From assembly GCA_033297205.1 (NCBI GenBank), contig MU859244.1, positions 1-64,000 on the forward strand: a stretch of DNA of 64,000 nucleotides. Reading direction: 5' to 3'. Both the position numbers and the translations under genes were made by a program. Below, piece after piece: positions 51,309 to 63,020 of this stretch (position 1 is its first letter; each line of letters begins with the position of its first letter). Source of the stretch: Pseudoneurospora amorphoporcata (Eukaryota > Ascomycota > Sordariomycetes > Sordariales > Sordariaceae). Below the pieces are notes generated by a model. The model did no database searches. It saw only the letters and a list, made by a program, of their open reading frames with translations, and was not told the origin of the DNA.

Positions 51309-52045
51309 GTACGGTTTCGATAATGACAGGCGCCTTCACAAATATCGGACGACAAGACCTGGACCCTTCCCGCCTGGCCCCGAGCCTGTGTTGCAGCCTG
51401 CAGACACTGCACCATACTTGTATAAGGACCCTTATCCGACCCCTCTACGACAACGCGGGCCCACACCCAGTGCATGGCGCAGTGGTTCCATGTCCCGTTG
51501 ATGAAAACATTGCCGGGTGCGTCGGTATCCCGAGGTACAGTTTTCGTACGTCGCTGACTGGAGGATTGAGGTTCGTTCCGCAAGCTCAACAGGGCGACTT
51601 AGCTTTTTGCAAACTTTTATCGAATAGCAGGATGGCTGGGGATGTGAGAGATGGGATGTTTGCATTTTTCTTTCGCTTTTGGGGATTTAAAAGGGGTGGT
51701 TTTGGTTGTCGCAGGAAGGGGGGGAAAGATGCGCATCATCGTCCGTCACAGGAACACAACACGAAGGAGACGCGCTACGTAGACACGGCACTGAAGGATT
51801 CTAAGTCTAGGTCAGAACGCAGTCGGGGGACCAACAGCTTGATATATTGAATTCGACCGAATACCCGCTCCTCCTAGCCATTTTCCTCGTGGAGTGCATC
51901 TCGCTTCTCAATCCGCTTCCTCTATCTGACCGTGAATGCATCTAAACCCATTGCCCTCTCTCCCAACCTTACATCCCCTAGCCACGCACTCTCCATCTAT
52001 CCCTTACCCTCCCTACCCATCCATCGTTGTCATTTCTTGAACTTC
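51309..52045. other. Convergent 3' intergenic region
   Basis: Between the SDR stop and the stop of the minus-strand Lys/Glu-rich gene. A 175-codon plus-strand frame at 51323 starts directly after the SDR stop and has no recognisable domain; not called. Confidence 0.45.
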
Positions 52046-52474
52046 TCACCAGCCTCCGTTCGCCCCGTTCGTAGCTTCACCAATCTCAGCACTGTGACCC
52101 CCCTCCTCACCAGCTTCTTCCCCATTGACTTCCCCATTGGCTTCCGCACCACCGACTTCATCAGTACCCCCACTGGCGTTGTTGCCGTTGCCGTTAAGTG
52201 CCAGTGTTTCGACCTGTCCATTCAATTGCTGCTGCTCCTCAGCGGCCCCGGTCTCGGCCTTGGCTTTCTTCTTCTTCTGCGCCTCGGCCGTATTTTTCTT
52301 CACCTCCTCGATCCTCTCCTTGTGCTCCTTTTGCCTTCTTATCTCCGCGTCCCACTCGCGTTTTATTATCTTGGTTATCAGCAGCGTGACAGACCTCCGA
52401 AGCTTCACGTATTTTCTACGGGGGAGATACTGGCCGTTGGGTTTATACCTTTCAGGGGAAGGCCTGCCGTTCAT
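52046..52474 (-). CDS. Hypothetical Lys/Glu-rich small protein (142 aa)
   Basis: The ATG at 52474 has an excellent context (CAACAAAATGAAC). The N-terminal half is basic and helical: RYKPNGQYLPRRKYVKLRRS, then LLITKIIKREWDAEIRRQKE and a Lys/Glu coiled-coil-like stretch. The C-terminal half is acidic and Gly/Asn/Ala-rich (GEVNGEEAGEEGG). It resembles nucleolar or ribosome-associated low-complexity proteins in composition only; I do not recognise the family. It has no visible intron inside the frame. Upstream of the ATG the 5' leader is long and also open in another frame (52452-52985). Confidence 0.6.
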   Translation of the reverse strand: MNGRPSPERYKPNGQYLPRRKYVKLRRSVTLLITKIIKREWDAEIRRQKEHKERIEEVKKNTAEAQKKKKAKAETGAAEEQQQLNGQVETLALNGNGNNASGGTDEVGGAEANGEVNGEEAGEEGGHSAEIGEATNGANGGW

Positions 52475-53640
52475 TTTGTTGATTTGAGGGATGGATGGGA
52501 GGAGAACGATGAGTTGAGCTGACTGGCGCCAGTGATGGTGTGGTGTCGATAAACGAGGATAAGCTCACTAATCCGTTGATATCTGCTGATATGGGAGGAG
52601 AAGAAGAGAGGATCTGACAATTGAGTGAGGGCAGTTCCAAGAGGTCTATAGTTGCTTGGTTGACAATGCTGATCTGAACGCAAGATTTGAAGTTAAGGTA
52701 GTTCCGCGTCTGTTTCCGGGTCACGACGGTCGCTTGTCTTCGTTTGTCTGGATATGACTCCGTTGTGGTGATGGTTTGCAAGTGGTGAATGAGTATAATA
52801 TTGGAAAAGGAACGGTGATGTCGTCGGACTTTGTTCACTAACAGAGACGAGGTGATATGAATGATGAGAGACGTATGCTTGATCGGTAGCGTGGAGGCGA
52901 GAAGAGAAGAGAAAATGGCGGGCCAGGGTAGATTTAAATACTTTACTGGCGGAACGGAAAATCGGGAGTGGGATGCATCTTCCATTCACGTTGCGAGTCA
53001 CAAATATTGGACTATTAATATTGTATTGGACGAGGCAGCGACCCATGGGTTCGTAGTTGTTTACACGCTCTCAGTATGTTGATAATGCTTTCCTGTTCAC
53101 GTTTCGACACCACGTCTATCACCACATAGTCTACTATGTTCCTTCCCAGCAATGCTTTTGCACCTCGCCCTGATGCTTCTGGTCTTGCCGGTATTAAGAC
53201 TCGGCCTCAGTATAGGTGCCTCATATGGCTGGTGCGAATCAATCGTGGCAATGGCATCCACTGGAGCTCTTCTTGATTCCTTCCCGCATCGAAGTATCGC
53301 GTAGCATCCAGATCATCAGATTGTAGCCGCCATGTTGACCCAAAGTGGGTAGCATACTACACGGCGTTCACGAGGCAACCACCCCAGGTCTGACACGTCC
53401 ATTCGTTTGCTCGTGTGACTCGCCACCCTTATGTTCTTGCTGAGTATTTGCTTACACGCCGTGGAATATCAGCGTCATCCGCAAAGAACTTATCTCCGCG
53501 CTTTGTTGCGTGTCCTCGGCGAGCCGGATCTTTGAGGCCCTGCCGTTTGGTGAACAATGGGAGGAAGCACTTGAGATGTATCAGAACCCTTCACACCAGC
53601 CGGAGTCTTATGCTCACCAGAGCATTCCAGAACAGACCGG
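52475..53640. other. Promoter and leader of the Lys/Glu-rich gene, then intergenic DNA
   Basis: CT-rich (minus sense) leader up to about 53000. No further gene. It ends at the tRNA-like element. Confidence 0.45.
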
Positions 53641-53707
53641 CACGGGATTCGAACCTGTGGCCCGAAACAGCCGCGAAACGACGCTGGAATGATGACCAAG
53701 CCAGCCA
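53634..53707 (-). tRNA. tRNA-like sequence with perfect B box, probably a relic
   Basis: On the minus strand GGCTGGC (53707-53701) can pair over seven positions (two G-U) with GCCGGTC (53642-53636). A T arm ACAGG-TTCGAAT-CCCGT (one A-C mismatch) sits immediately inside, and the span is 72 nt, exactly tRNA length. The B box GGTTCGAATCC is perfect. However the D arm lacks the GG pair, a canonical anticodon arm is not evident (CAGC/GCTG with an 11-nt interior) and there is no T run downstream. It lies 80 bp past the FAF1 stop. Confidence 0.3.
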
Positions 53708-53788
53708 TGTCGTCCACGGAGAGAACACCGGAAGGATGCAAAACAGCGGCCCCAGCGCGAGTAACAGCCAGAACCCGCCTACACGCGC

Positions 53789-55119
53789 TCACCTCCTCTT
53801 CCTATGCCCGCGCTTCTCCTTCCCACCCCTCCCTCCTCTCCCACCAGGACCCGAGGAGTTCTCCATACTCCTAATCTCCCTCGCACTAATCGTCAACTGT
53901 GCGCCCCTCATCTTTCCAATACCAGGCATATCCACCGGCCTATCTCCTCCGCCACTTCTCTTCTTCCCACTGCTGCTACCACCACTCGACTTGCCCTTGC
54001 CCTTTCCAGAGACCTTTTCAAGAATGATACCATTCTCCCTGGCCTCCCTCCTCCTCTTCTGCTCGTACGTCTCCGCCGCCTTGTTGATACCCTTGCGCAT
54101 GTTCATGGGCATTTTTTCCTGTTCAAGGACGCTGCCCTTTGCTCCGAGCGCCTGCATGCGCATGTCCGTCGTCTTCTTGCGGATGCGGCCCTCGGCAAAG
54201 GCGCGTGTGTTCTTTTCGGTTTCGGCCGCGGCGCTGGAAAGGTAGTGCGAGGCGTTGCCGCCGGCGGCGGAGAGGATGTGCGACTCGGCGATGAGACGCT
54301 GCAGGGCCAGGTCGTTGGCGAGGAAGGCGGCGCTGTCGTCGCCGTCGGCGCCGTCTTTGTCCTTTTTGGATTTGGTGCTTTGGGAGGAGGCGGAGTCGAG
54401 GATGGCGTTGGGGGGTTTGGAGGACTGTGGTTAACGGGTGTTAGCGAACTTGCGGCCCAAGAAAAGTTGAGAGACCTGCAGGAATGAACAAGACGTACCA
54501 AATAAGCCTTCAGCTCCTTCTTTGACATCTTCGACGTATCCATCTTCGACGGGTCCTTGGAGTAATCCACCACCATCACCTTGGGAGCTTCCTCTTCTTC
54601 TTCCGCCTCCTCCTCCTCCTCACTGTCGCTGCCACTATAATCTTCCTCATTATCCTCATTGCCGGAAAAGCCGTCTTCCGAGCCCGAATCTACCGCATCA
54701 TCGTCGTCAAGTATTTGATCCTCGTCGAAATCGTCACCGTCGTCGTCCCCATCCTGTTGGGCTTTCCTAGCCTTCTTCTTGCCCGACTTCGATTTCTCGG
54801 CCTTTGTTGTCGTAGCAGCACGAGCAATTGGCTTAAACCGAGCCTCGAAAGCGCGCTGAAAAATGGAAAGGGCCTCGCTGATATCCTTGTTCTCCTCCTC
54901 CTCCTCCTCATTCTCCTCTGCTGCCTTCTTCACTGGCTTTTCTTCCTCCTTCTCCTTCTTCGCTGGCTTCTCCTTCACCTCCTTCTTGACGGCGGTTTTC
55001 TGTTTGATCCTCTTGACGACGTCGTCCTCGGCAGCAACTCTCTTTTTCTTCTTCGCGCCGCCCTCGGGCTGAAGAGCAGTTACGCTTTTTCGCTTTCCTA
55101 GTAGTGTGGCTGACGGCAT
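53789..55119 (-). CDS. faf1: FAF1-like rRNA processing protein (DUF4602 family)
   Basis: Yeast Faf1 is a nucleolar protein needed for 18S rRNA processing and 40S assembly. Exons are 55119-54499 and 54424-53789 (418 residues). The 74-nt intron starts GTACGT and has a GCTAAC branch. The N-terminus is Lys-rich (basic nucleolar-type signals, AKKKKRVAAEDD), followed by acidic Glu/Asp runs. The conserved C-terminal block is RREARENGIILEKVSGKGKG, then DMPGIGKMRGAQLTISAREI, which fits the FAF1 pattern of a basic helix, an 'ARExGIILEK' stretch and a 'G...L.IS.REI' motif. The tail KEKRGHRKRR is basic. I chose the ATG of MPSATLLGKRK because the frame further upstream overlaps the promoter of the divergent HIS6 gene. 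Identification rests on recalled motif pattern. Confidence 0.75.
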
Positions 55120-55613
55120 TTTGATCTTTTGGTTGGAAACGACGAGAGACGACGATAGATATGTAGTTGAAATTAAGTTGGTGTCGCGATTAGGTTGCTG
55201 CCGGTTGGTTCGCCGCGGTCCAAAATTTTTGGCTTTGCAGTGGTCCAATGCCGGACAAGGGACCATTTGGGGCTTATCGATAAGCTACCTTAGCTTTTGA
55301 TGTTACCTGCTACCTTAGGTACTGTATGCCACTCCGTCCTCATGCAGCTGTGGAGTCGAGCAACGGATGTGCAGCACTGTGTCCGGCACTGGTAAGGTAG
55401 GAGGGTAGTAGAGGTAGTGGTACCTCTAGCGGGACACCTTCCCGCAGGGGCAGCATAGGGCTACCCCACTGAAACATAGCGGGCCGCATCCCTTGACCAA
55501 ACGCTCAGATGAACCTCACCTTCCTGCGTCACCTCAGTTGAGACTCACCCTTACTTAGCCCAACATCAACCATATATCACCAACTAACTGTTCAACCACC
55601 ACTCACAAAAAAA
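55120..55613. promoter_or_regulatory. Divergent promoter of FAF1 (-) and HIS6 (+)
   Basis: About 490 bp separate the two start codons. There are no clear TATA boxes. I looked for the TGACTC/TGASTCA target of the Gcn4/CPC1 regulator of amino-acid genes; GTTGAGACTCACC at about 55537 contains only TGAGACTCA, an expanded and unconvincing match. The spacer also holds TAGCTACCTTAGG-type words common in this window. Confidence 0.45.
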
Positions 55614-56809
55614 ATGACGCGTTTCCGCCCCTGCATCGACCTTCACGCCGGGCAGGTAAAGCAAATCGTCGGCGGCACCCTCGACAGCGCCACCTCGGAG
55701 CTCAAGACCAACTTTGTCTCTCCCCACCCGCCCGCCTATTTCGCCAAGCTGTACCGCGACAATGAGCTGACGGGTGGGCATGTCATCATGTTGGGCCCCG
55801 GAAATAAGGAGGCGGCCCTGGAGAGCCTGAAGGCCTGGCCGGGTGGCTTGCAGGTCGGAGGGGGGATTACGGATGGGAATGCGAGGGAGTGGGTGGAGGC
55901 GGGGGCTGAGAAGGTTTGTTAATTTTTGTTTTGTTTAGGGGGTTTTGTGTTTTTGGTGTGTTTTTGGTTTTGGATGTTTTATTTTGGGGGCGGTAATGGT
56001 TTGGGTCGCTTTTGCTTTTCGGTTTTGTTTTTGGTTGTGAGGGTGCATGTCCTCATCTTTCTCATGTTTTCGCGGGGATATGTTTGTTTACTTTCATAAA
56101 GGGGCATTTTTGCGTGCTTCCCACCCGTGGACTCGAGAGCCACTATCCGGGTCATACCATTTTCTCTTTCACAAGGTCACTCGCTAAAGATGCTACTATA
56201 GGTCATCATAACCTCCTACCTCTTCCCCAACGGCAAGTTCTCCCAATCCCACCTCGACGCCGTCCTCGCCGCCCTCGACGGCGACAAGTCCAAGCTGGTC
56301 ATCGACCTTAGCTGTCGCCGCCAGGGAGAAGACAAGTGGTTCGTCGCCATGAACAAGTGGCAGACTATTACCGACATGGAAGTGAGCGAGGGTAAGTTTC
56401 CGGTCCTTATCTCCTCCCATCACCCATCTCCCATCTCGCATCTCTTCACTCCTTCACTCCTTTCTTTCCTCCTCCGGTTCTGGTTCTTGCTGATGACTCA
56501 CTCCAAAAATTTAAAATCACAACAGAATCCATCAAAGCCCTAGAGCCCTACTGCTCCGAATTCCTCATCCACGCCGCCGACAACGAAGGCCTGCAAAAGG
56601 GCATCGACGAGAAGCTTGTCCAGAAGCTGTCCGAGTGGTGTTCCATCCCCGTAACTTATGCCGGAGGCGGTCGCAACCTGGATGACTTGGAGGCGGTCAA
56701 GAGGCTGAGTGGTGGCAAGGTTGACTTGACTATCGGCAGCGCGCTGGATTGCTTTGGTGGGAAGGGTGTTACGTTGCAGGAGTGTGTGGACTGGAATCGG
56801 AGGCAGTGA
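55614..56809 (+). CDS. his6: HIS6/HisA: phosphoribosylformimino-AICAR ribotide isomerase
   Basis: HIS6 performs the Amadori isomerisation ProFAR to PRFAR, the fourth enzymatic conversion of histidine synthesis, in a cytosolic TIM barrel. Exons are 55614-55913, 56202-56391 and 56526-56809 (257 residues; yeast HIS6 is about 260). Donors are GTTTGT and GTAAGT; the first intron (288 nt) is the longest in this gene set. The active-site aspartates are D9 in RFRPCIDLHAGQVKQIVGG and D135 in KLVIDLSCR. Phosphate-binding glycines appear in LQVGGGI and YAGGGRNLDDLE. The C-terminus LTIGSALDCFGG matches the last barrel strand. The start in AAAAAAATGACG is good. Confidence 0.94.
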
Positions 56810-57834
56810 GTTGTTCATGAGTGGTATGAGGTGATGTTTGGATAAGAAACTAAGGAATGGGGTGGGTGTTGTGTACATAAACAGATGGTTGGTTATATAC
56901 CCTTGGGTGTAACCTGGTCCATACACGACCTGAAGTGTTTCGATGTTGTCACGACACTGAACCAAATGCACTCAACACAACGGAGAGATCTTCATGAGGG
57001 CAAATCCATGTGGCTATTGATGCTGCTCTAGCAACTACAATTGCACCTAGAAGGGCAGAAAACGCATGGCCGTCTAAAAGGTTTAAGTTATAGACAGAAA
57101 TTGCATCTCTTTCCTCTTATTTCTTGTGTTCTCACTACTCTACTAACAAGACATCCATAAACCAACAGGATTAGGAAGGGGGCATCAGCCCAAAGTAGAC
57201 AATGAAGAGTAAGTACTGTAGGTACTAAATGGTATGTGTTACTCGGCAACGTGTGTGCTTTCTCTGCTCAAACAATTGGCAACATAGAATAGCCAGCGGC
57301 AAATAAACAATGCGCCAGCAAGCTTCCATTCCATATCCAGATCAGTCCGGCAAGAAGGAAGAGAGATATGTAAAAACAGTCACAACAACTCCTCCGACAA
57401 AAACAGTAGTATGAATAACCTTGGCCCATTTGAAGCGAAGAAAGAAAAGAAGTTTCAGCGAGGCTATGCGACGCTTGCTATCCACCCATCGCCAAAACAT
57501 GCCAGAGCCAGAATCAAATATACCAGACAGCCGCAATGCAACCAAATGCCACAATGTATGCAATGTAGTATGCATCCCCTGAATCCCGCGCTTCGCTAAA
57601 CAACGGGCAGCAAGCGAGAAGCACGACCATGATCATCATCACTTATGATGTCATACTTCCATGCGGTGCTCCATCACCCGGTTCCGAGCACCGGTCTTTT
57701 CAACCCCAAAACGCAACCCTTCCCAAGCATCATCTGTTCGTTTTTGGCCCCCCATCTTCTCATATCTCTTCACAACATGTTCTCGTGACTCAACATTATA
57801 ATAATTGTTTGGCGCGAACGCGAGCCAGCCCGAC
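56810..57834. other. Convergent 3' region between HIS6 and BUD4
   Basis: About 1 kb of non-coding sequence between two stop codons. ORFs of 60-143 codons overlap in several frames without features. Confidence 0.5.
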
Positions 57835-60800
57835 TTATACAAGACTGCTCTTCGTCCTCGAGTGCACCCGTCGGCCCTCGGCACGCCTGCGGATCGTCTC
57901 CTCTCTCTTGAGCACCAACTCGCACCACTTGCCCTTCAACTTGGACGGAGTGCCCGTTACCGTATCGTCATCGGAAGCAAGAATGGTGTCACGACCAATG
58001 ACTTCGCCGAGAACCTTCATCCAGCCCTCCTTCTCCTCAGTGCTGTCGGCGTAGAAGTCGATCAACTCGCCGTTATTGAAGCGAATCCGGAACCCTTCCT
58101 CGACAAACATGTAGCCTTCTTCGTCCTCGGCGAACGCAGAGCGACGGCGCTTGCCGTTTTTGCCGGTGATTTCTTTCTCCATGAGGGCGCGCCGATCATC
58201 GATAAGCCGCTTGGCATTCGCGAGGTTGATGGTTGCTCGTGGCTGTCGAGTTGCCTCGTGATAGGCGGTCAGCTTAGTACCAACCAACTTGAAGTAACGG
58301 CGACGCCAATACTGTGACGGATATTAGCAAGCGAGCCAACAGATTATGGAATATGGACGAGAACATACCGGGCAATCTCCACCCTGCTGGCTGAGGACAC
58401 CTTCCCAAGATTGGGCCAGGCGCTCCTCAGCAGCCTTCATCTCGCGAATGCACGAGTTCATGCTCTTAGGCATGTCCTCATCGGTCGCTCCCTTGGGGCG
58501 AGGTACAAAAAGCAGCTGGAGTTCCAGCTTTCCGATCTTATACGGCGCACGGCGAACAGGCCCGGTACTACCGCGCTTGCTCTTGACGCTTGAGGCGAAA
58601 CCGGCCTCCTCGGTCGCCCACTCGTTGAAGGCTGCAACATCCACTGTATATGGGCGTCCGAAACAGCGGGATTCGTGCTCCTTGAGGCAGACATACGAAC
58701 GAGCGAAGCTTCCATCTTCGGCGGCCAAGGGGGAGAGAAGGTCCCATGCGGTGGGCTGAGTCTTCATTTGCCGGGCAGCGGCTTCACGCTGCTGTTGCGC
58801 CAGGCGTTCTTCCTCTTCCTTCTGCCGCATCTCCATCTCGCGCCTCTTCTTTGGTGAAGCAAACACTCTGCTGAAGGTCGACGTCTTGGCCTTGGTGATC
58901 TTGGCAGGAGATGGTATCGCCTTTTGCTTGACCGGGGCGGGCTTCTCCAGTTTAACGTTGAGGGTCAACTGGAATTCCAGATCGTTGGGTACAACAAGTT
59001 CGAACTCTTGGCCGATGGGTGCATTTCTGGCAAGCTCCAACCAAGCAGTCGTGACACAGTGAACGCCGTTGTCCAGAGTCAAGGCGAACCAAGTCCGTTC
59101 GTCTACAGCACAGTTAGTCAAGCCCCATTTCGTCGCCAAAGCAGGAAACTTACTCTTTGGGATGGGCAGGTCGAGATCCTTCACGCCCATCACCTTGACG
59201 AACAAACGACCTCTCTCCCCGCTCTCTGGACCCTCCATACCAGCATTGAGGTCCTCTTCGATTATGGAGGTTGTTGCCGTGGCATTACTCTCCTGGCCAG
59301 GAAGTGGTGGTACCGGCCCGGTGGTACTGGGTCGTTTCTTAAGACTCCTCTTTCTCGGTTGAGGATTCCAAGGCTCGACTGTCCAAGACTGAGGACGATT
59401 CGCCTTCACGGGTGAGCCGCCCGCGGATCGGTAGCCGTTACGGGAATCGTCGCCATCCTTATCGCTGGCAGTGACCATTTTGGTGTTCTGTCGCATAAGG
59501 TAACCGCGCTGTTTATGAGTTGTGACGTTAGCATCGAGGGGTACATCTTGTACAAATGGGTCGGGGTCGGGTTTGCTTTTGCTCTCGGACGCTTGTCCAG
59601 GGAAAGTAAAGCCTCCGGTCGTGGTGTGGGATTTATTTAGGAAATTGTCAAAAACAACCTTTTGTGCCTCAATCACCCTCTCGAAATCACTCTCGAGGCT
59701 GAGGCCAACATCAATATCTAGGGTGAGGCTGCGGTTCTTAAAGCTGGGATGGCGCATCATGTAATCATCAACCGAGGCTCCCAGGAGTTCAGGCTCCATA
59801 TCCTTCGAGATACGGCTACGATGGCGTTCTGGAATCTGGGGGATGGTTGGGACTTCACGGCTAACGTGGCGACGAGCCTCACGCATGCTTTCAATGTCGG
59901 CAGGTGTCGCCGACGGCCGAGTCTTCAACTTGGAGCCAGACGCCGACTTGATGGTCGCAACTGTTTCCGGGATGGCCGGCGATGCGCGAGCTTCTTCTTC
60001 ATCACTGTCGGGCATGGGGCGGTGAATCACAGACTCTGGGGTACCTGGCTCTTCCTCGTACTCATCCTCCTCATCAGGGTCTCCCCAACCGGAGCCGTCA
60101 TACTCGGGCTTTGACAGCACCTTTTTCATCTTGGGCGTCTCTGGTCTCTGCTCGATGTGGATTTCGGGCACGGCCTGCTTCTCCGTTTCTTTGCCCTTTT
60201 CAGACTCGGCGACAACTTGCTCAGGCTCCTCTTCCTTCTCCGGCTCAGCAGGTTTGCTCATGAATGATTCCAAGCCCTCGGCAAAATCTCCGTCCTCGTT
60301 TTCTTTGGAAAGCTCCAGGGAACCGCTCATGGAGGAGGAAGAGATGTCTCTTACCGCGGGCGGTTCAATTGCAGGGGTAATTGATGCCCTCGGAGTGGAC
60401 ACCTGATCATCCTCATGATCATCCTTCTCGGGATCTGTGCCCATAGAGTACTGGCTTTCGGTTTCATCGTCATGGTGTATCTCGGATGCATCCGCCTCGC
60501 TGTCGACAGTCTCGGTATGATCATACGTATCCGCAACCGAATAGTCGTCTTCACTGTCGTAATCATGACGTGGGCGTTTGATGATAACGCTTCCCTCTTC
60601 CTCGCTGTCAGTTTCATCGCTGATGTCCGAGTCCTCAGTGTCCTCAGTGCTAGGAATCGGCACATCCGGGTCGTAGGCACCCGATTGTCTAGGAGGGGAC
60701 AGGGTTGTAGGGTCAGAGAAGTTATAATCCGACTCCCGTTCACCATTACCGTTAACCCGACGCAGAATCGATTCGCGCGAGATACGCGGTGGCAGTTGAT

Positions 60801-62281
60801 AGTCTTCGAGATCACCAATGGTATCGTTTTCCTCCTCATCCTCTTCAGGATGCGAAAGAGGGCTGCTCAGTGGCTCCCGTTCAGAACTATGGCCCTCGCC
60901 GCGGCTGTGGACAGCACGACGCATGCGACGCTCCCGCTGTTGCTCGGCAGCGTGTTTTCCGTCATCGGAAAGCATCATGAGTTTGAGGCGCTCTTCGAGA
61001 GACATCTTGCCAGTGCCGATATTTTGCATATCCGCCTTGGTCAAGGGTGCTGGTGGTGGAGTGGGGAGACTCCTCACCGGAGAAAGGGCGTTAGGAGAGG
61101 CAGAATCGCTCCTGCTTGACTGTCCAGGAAGCGGTGGCAATGGCCTGTGGTCACCATTCGAAGTACCCTCAGAGCCGACACTTCTTGAGAAAGCGTCGTC
61201 ATTTTCGCCCTGCCTCCAGTCCTCCGGACCAACAACGGGGGTTTTGTCTGTGTCCTCGAGCGAGGCATCAAAGCTGTCCCCGCTCTCGCTATGATCATCA
61301 TCGTGCAACATGTAATGATCATCGTCGTCCTCATCTTCCTCTGAATCGTAGCTCCCCTCTCTGGAATTGCTGCCAATCGAAGATAGATCCGGGGTCGCCA
61401 TCTCGTATTCGTTCACTTGGGGCGGAGCGGCATCGAAAGTGACACTCTTCGCATGGCGGTGAAGTGCTCTGCCGGTTGGGAGCTCATTGCCGTTTTCGTC
61501 TGTCGCCCATGTGCCGTTTTCGTGGTCGAAGCTGGCCTTGAACCGGCTTGAGAGCGACGACTTCATAGGCGAGGTGGACAGGCTCTGGCCCCCTTGCTCC
61601 TTGTCTCTGTTCGGTGTCTCCGGGCGGCTTTGGGCGGGAATGGTGACTGGAGCCGCGGTAGGCCGAAGAGGAGGGCTCAAGATGGGGATGCTGGTGCTGC
61701 TTTGGCTTCTCCCATGGCCACGGAAACCGCTGAATCCCATACCACCAAATGCGTTTCCCTGGATCTTGGACAGCGGGCGTTCGACTGGGGGGCGAGGGGG
61801 TTCCTGGCCCGGCTTGACTTCGGAGGCGAGAATGTTGCTGTTCTTGACGCGGGACGCCTTCTGCAGGCGTTCGATGGAGGAGCGACGGACAGGCGAGGGG
61901 GATCCGGTGCGACTATCGAGACTGTTTTCAGAGTTGAAACGGGTTTGCCAAAATACACGCGGGGAGGTCGCGTTATCCATGGGCGACATGGGAGGCGACT
62001 GGAAGGGGGAGGAATCGGTATTTAGAGGCGACATCTTGGCCTGTTCCTCGGACGTTAGCATGGTGGTGAATGCAGGTACAACCAGTGGAAGCCGAGGGGA
62101 TATGCGACCTGCATGGAGCAAGGAGAAGTTGATGGAGCTCGTTCCTGGCTCTAGCGGCTATGTATTGGCTTACCTTTGCCTGTGCCTGGCTGGAACCGGG
62201 CGAGTTCCTCCTCTGTTCCGTGGGCGAGATCTCGGATAGTGGCCGAGGGATGGCACTCTGTGTCTTGGACGGGATAGGCAT
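57835..62281 (-). CDS. bud-4: BUD4 homologue: anillin-like septation/landmark protein with C-terminal PH domain
   Basis: Filamentous-fungal BUD-4 marks septation sites with septins and Rho4. Exons are 62281-62174, 62040-59154, 59102-58369 and 58311-57835 (1401 residues, close to family length). The 51-nt intron at 59103-59153 (GTAAGT, TGACTAAC, CTGTAG) keeps the frame. The N-terminal about 980 residues are disordered, Ser/Pro/Glu-rich and strongly acidic in places (EEDEDDDDHY). The anillin-homology region follows from about 982: LFVKVMGVKDLDLPIPK, ERTWFALTLDNGVHCVTT, YKIGKLELQLLFVPRPKGAT. The last exon is the PH domain (1244-1401): YWRRRYFKLVGTKLTAYHEA ... ELIDFYADSTEEKEGWMKVL, with the PH tryptophan. 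The start was chosen at MPIPSKTQSA, because an intron with GTAAGC and GCTAAC...GAACAG joins it to AKMSPLNTD. A further 36-45-nt intron near 59485-59530 is possible. Confidence 0.9.
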
Positions 62282-62989
62282 AGTGTTGCTCTTGGAAAGG
62301 CGGAGAGGATGCACCTAGACGCGCCACGTAGTTAGCGGTGAGAGAACCAATGAGGTCATTGCCCAGGAGGGCAAGTGGAGAGATGGCGCGCCCTACCGGT
62401 TCCTCCGACGCCATGGTGGTAGGTGGTGATGGACAGTTGGGCGTGGCTAGGGAGAGGTCGTCGACAATAAGATTACTTGGTGTTGATGCTAGAGCCGTTT
62501 GCTATAGCGATTGGCATAGCAACCTAAGGTAGGTAGGTAGGCAGGTAAGGGATCGAAGTAGGCAGTATAATTGTCGCAAAAAAAGGCACCGCGCACTGAG
62601 ACAGATTGAAGATCGCGCAAAGCAAGGGCACGACACAAAGGGAAAAGGGTGCAGTGCGGGCGCAGTTGTGGTAAGTTGAGGTAAGTAGAGGTAGGTAGGT
62701 ATGAGGCGGCCGTCCCCGTTTGTGGCAAGTTGTGCACACAGAAGTTTGAGTTGTGAAATGGCGGACTCCAGGGACGCGCTTGCGATGCGGCGCTTGGTGC
62801 TGCACTGGCAATCCTCGCGGAAATATCAACAACTGATTGGCGACCAGATCGTATTCAAGTAGTCGGTCAAGCACGCGTTTCCCACACCGCAAATGAGGGC
62901 GATAAAATGACGATGTGTGTGGTTCAAGGTTGCGGACTGCCCCGAGGTGCTGGGGATCCTGGAGTCTGTGCTGGAGCGCAACAATAACA

Positions 62990-63020
<31 letters not shown>

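Noticed and set aside
52452..52985. 177-codon minus-strand ORF
   Set aside because: Covers the leader of the Lys/Glu-rich gene in another frame; composition is untranslated-like.
55530..55545. Gcn4/CPC1 binding site upstream of HIS6
   Set aside because: TGAGACTCA has two extra bases relative to TGASTCA and is not a convincing site.
60415..62239. Plus-strand ORFs of 234 and 250 codons
   Set aside because: Antisense shadows of the low-complexity N-terminal half of BUD4.
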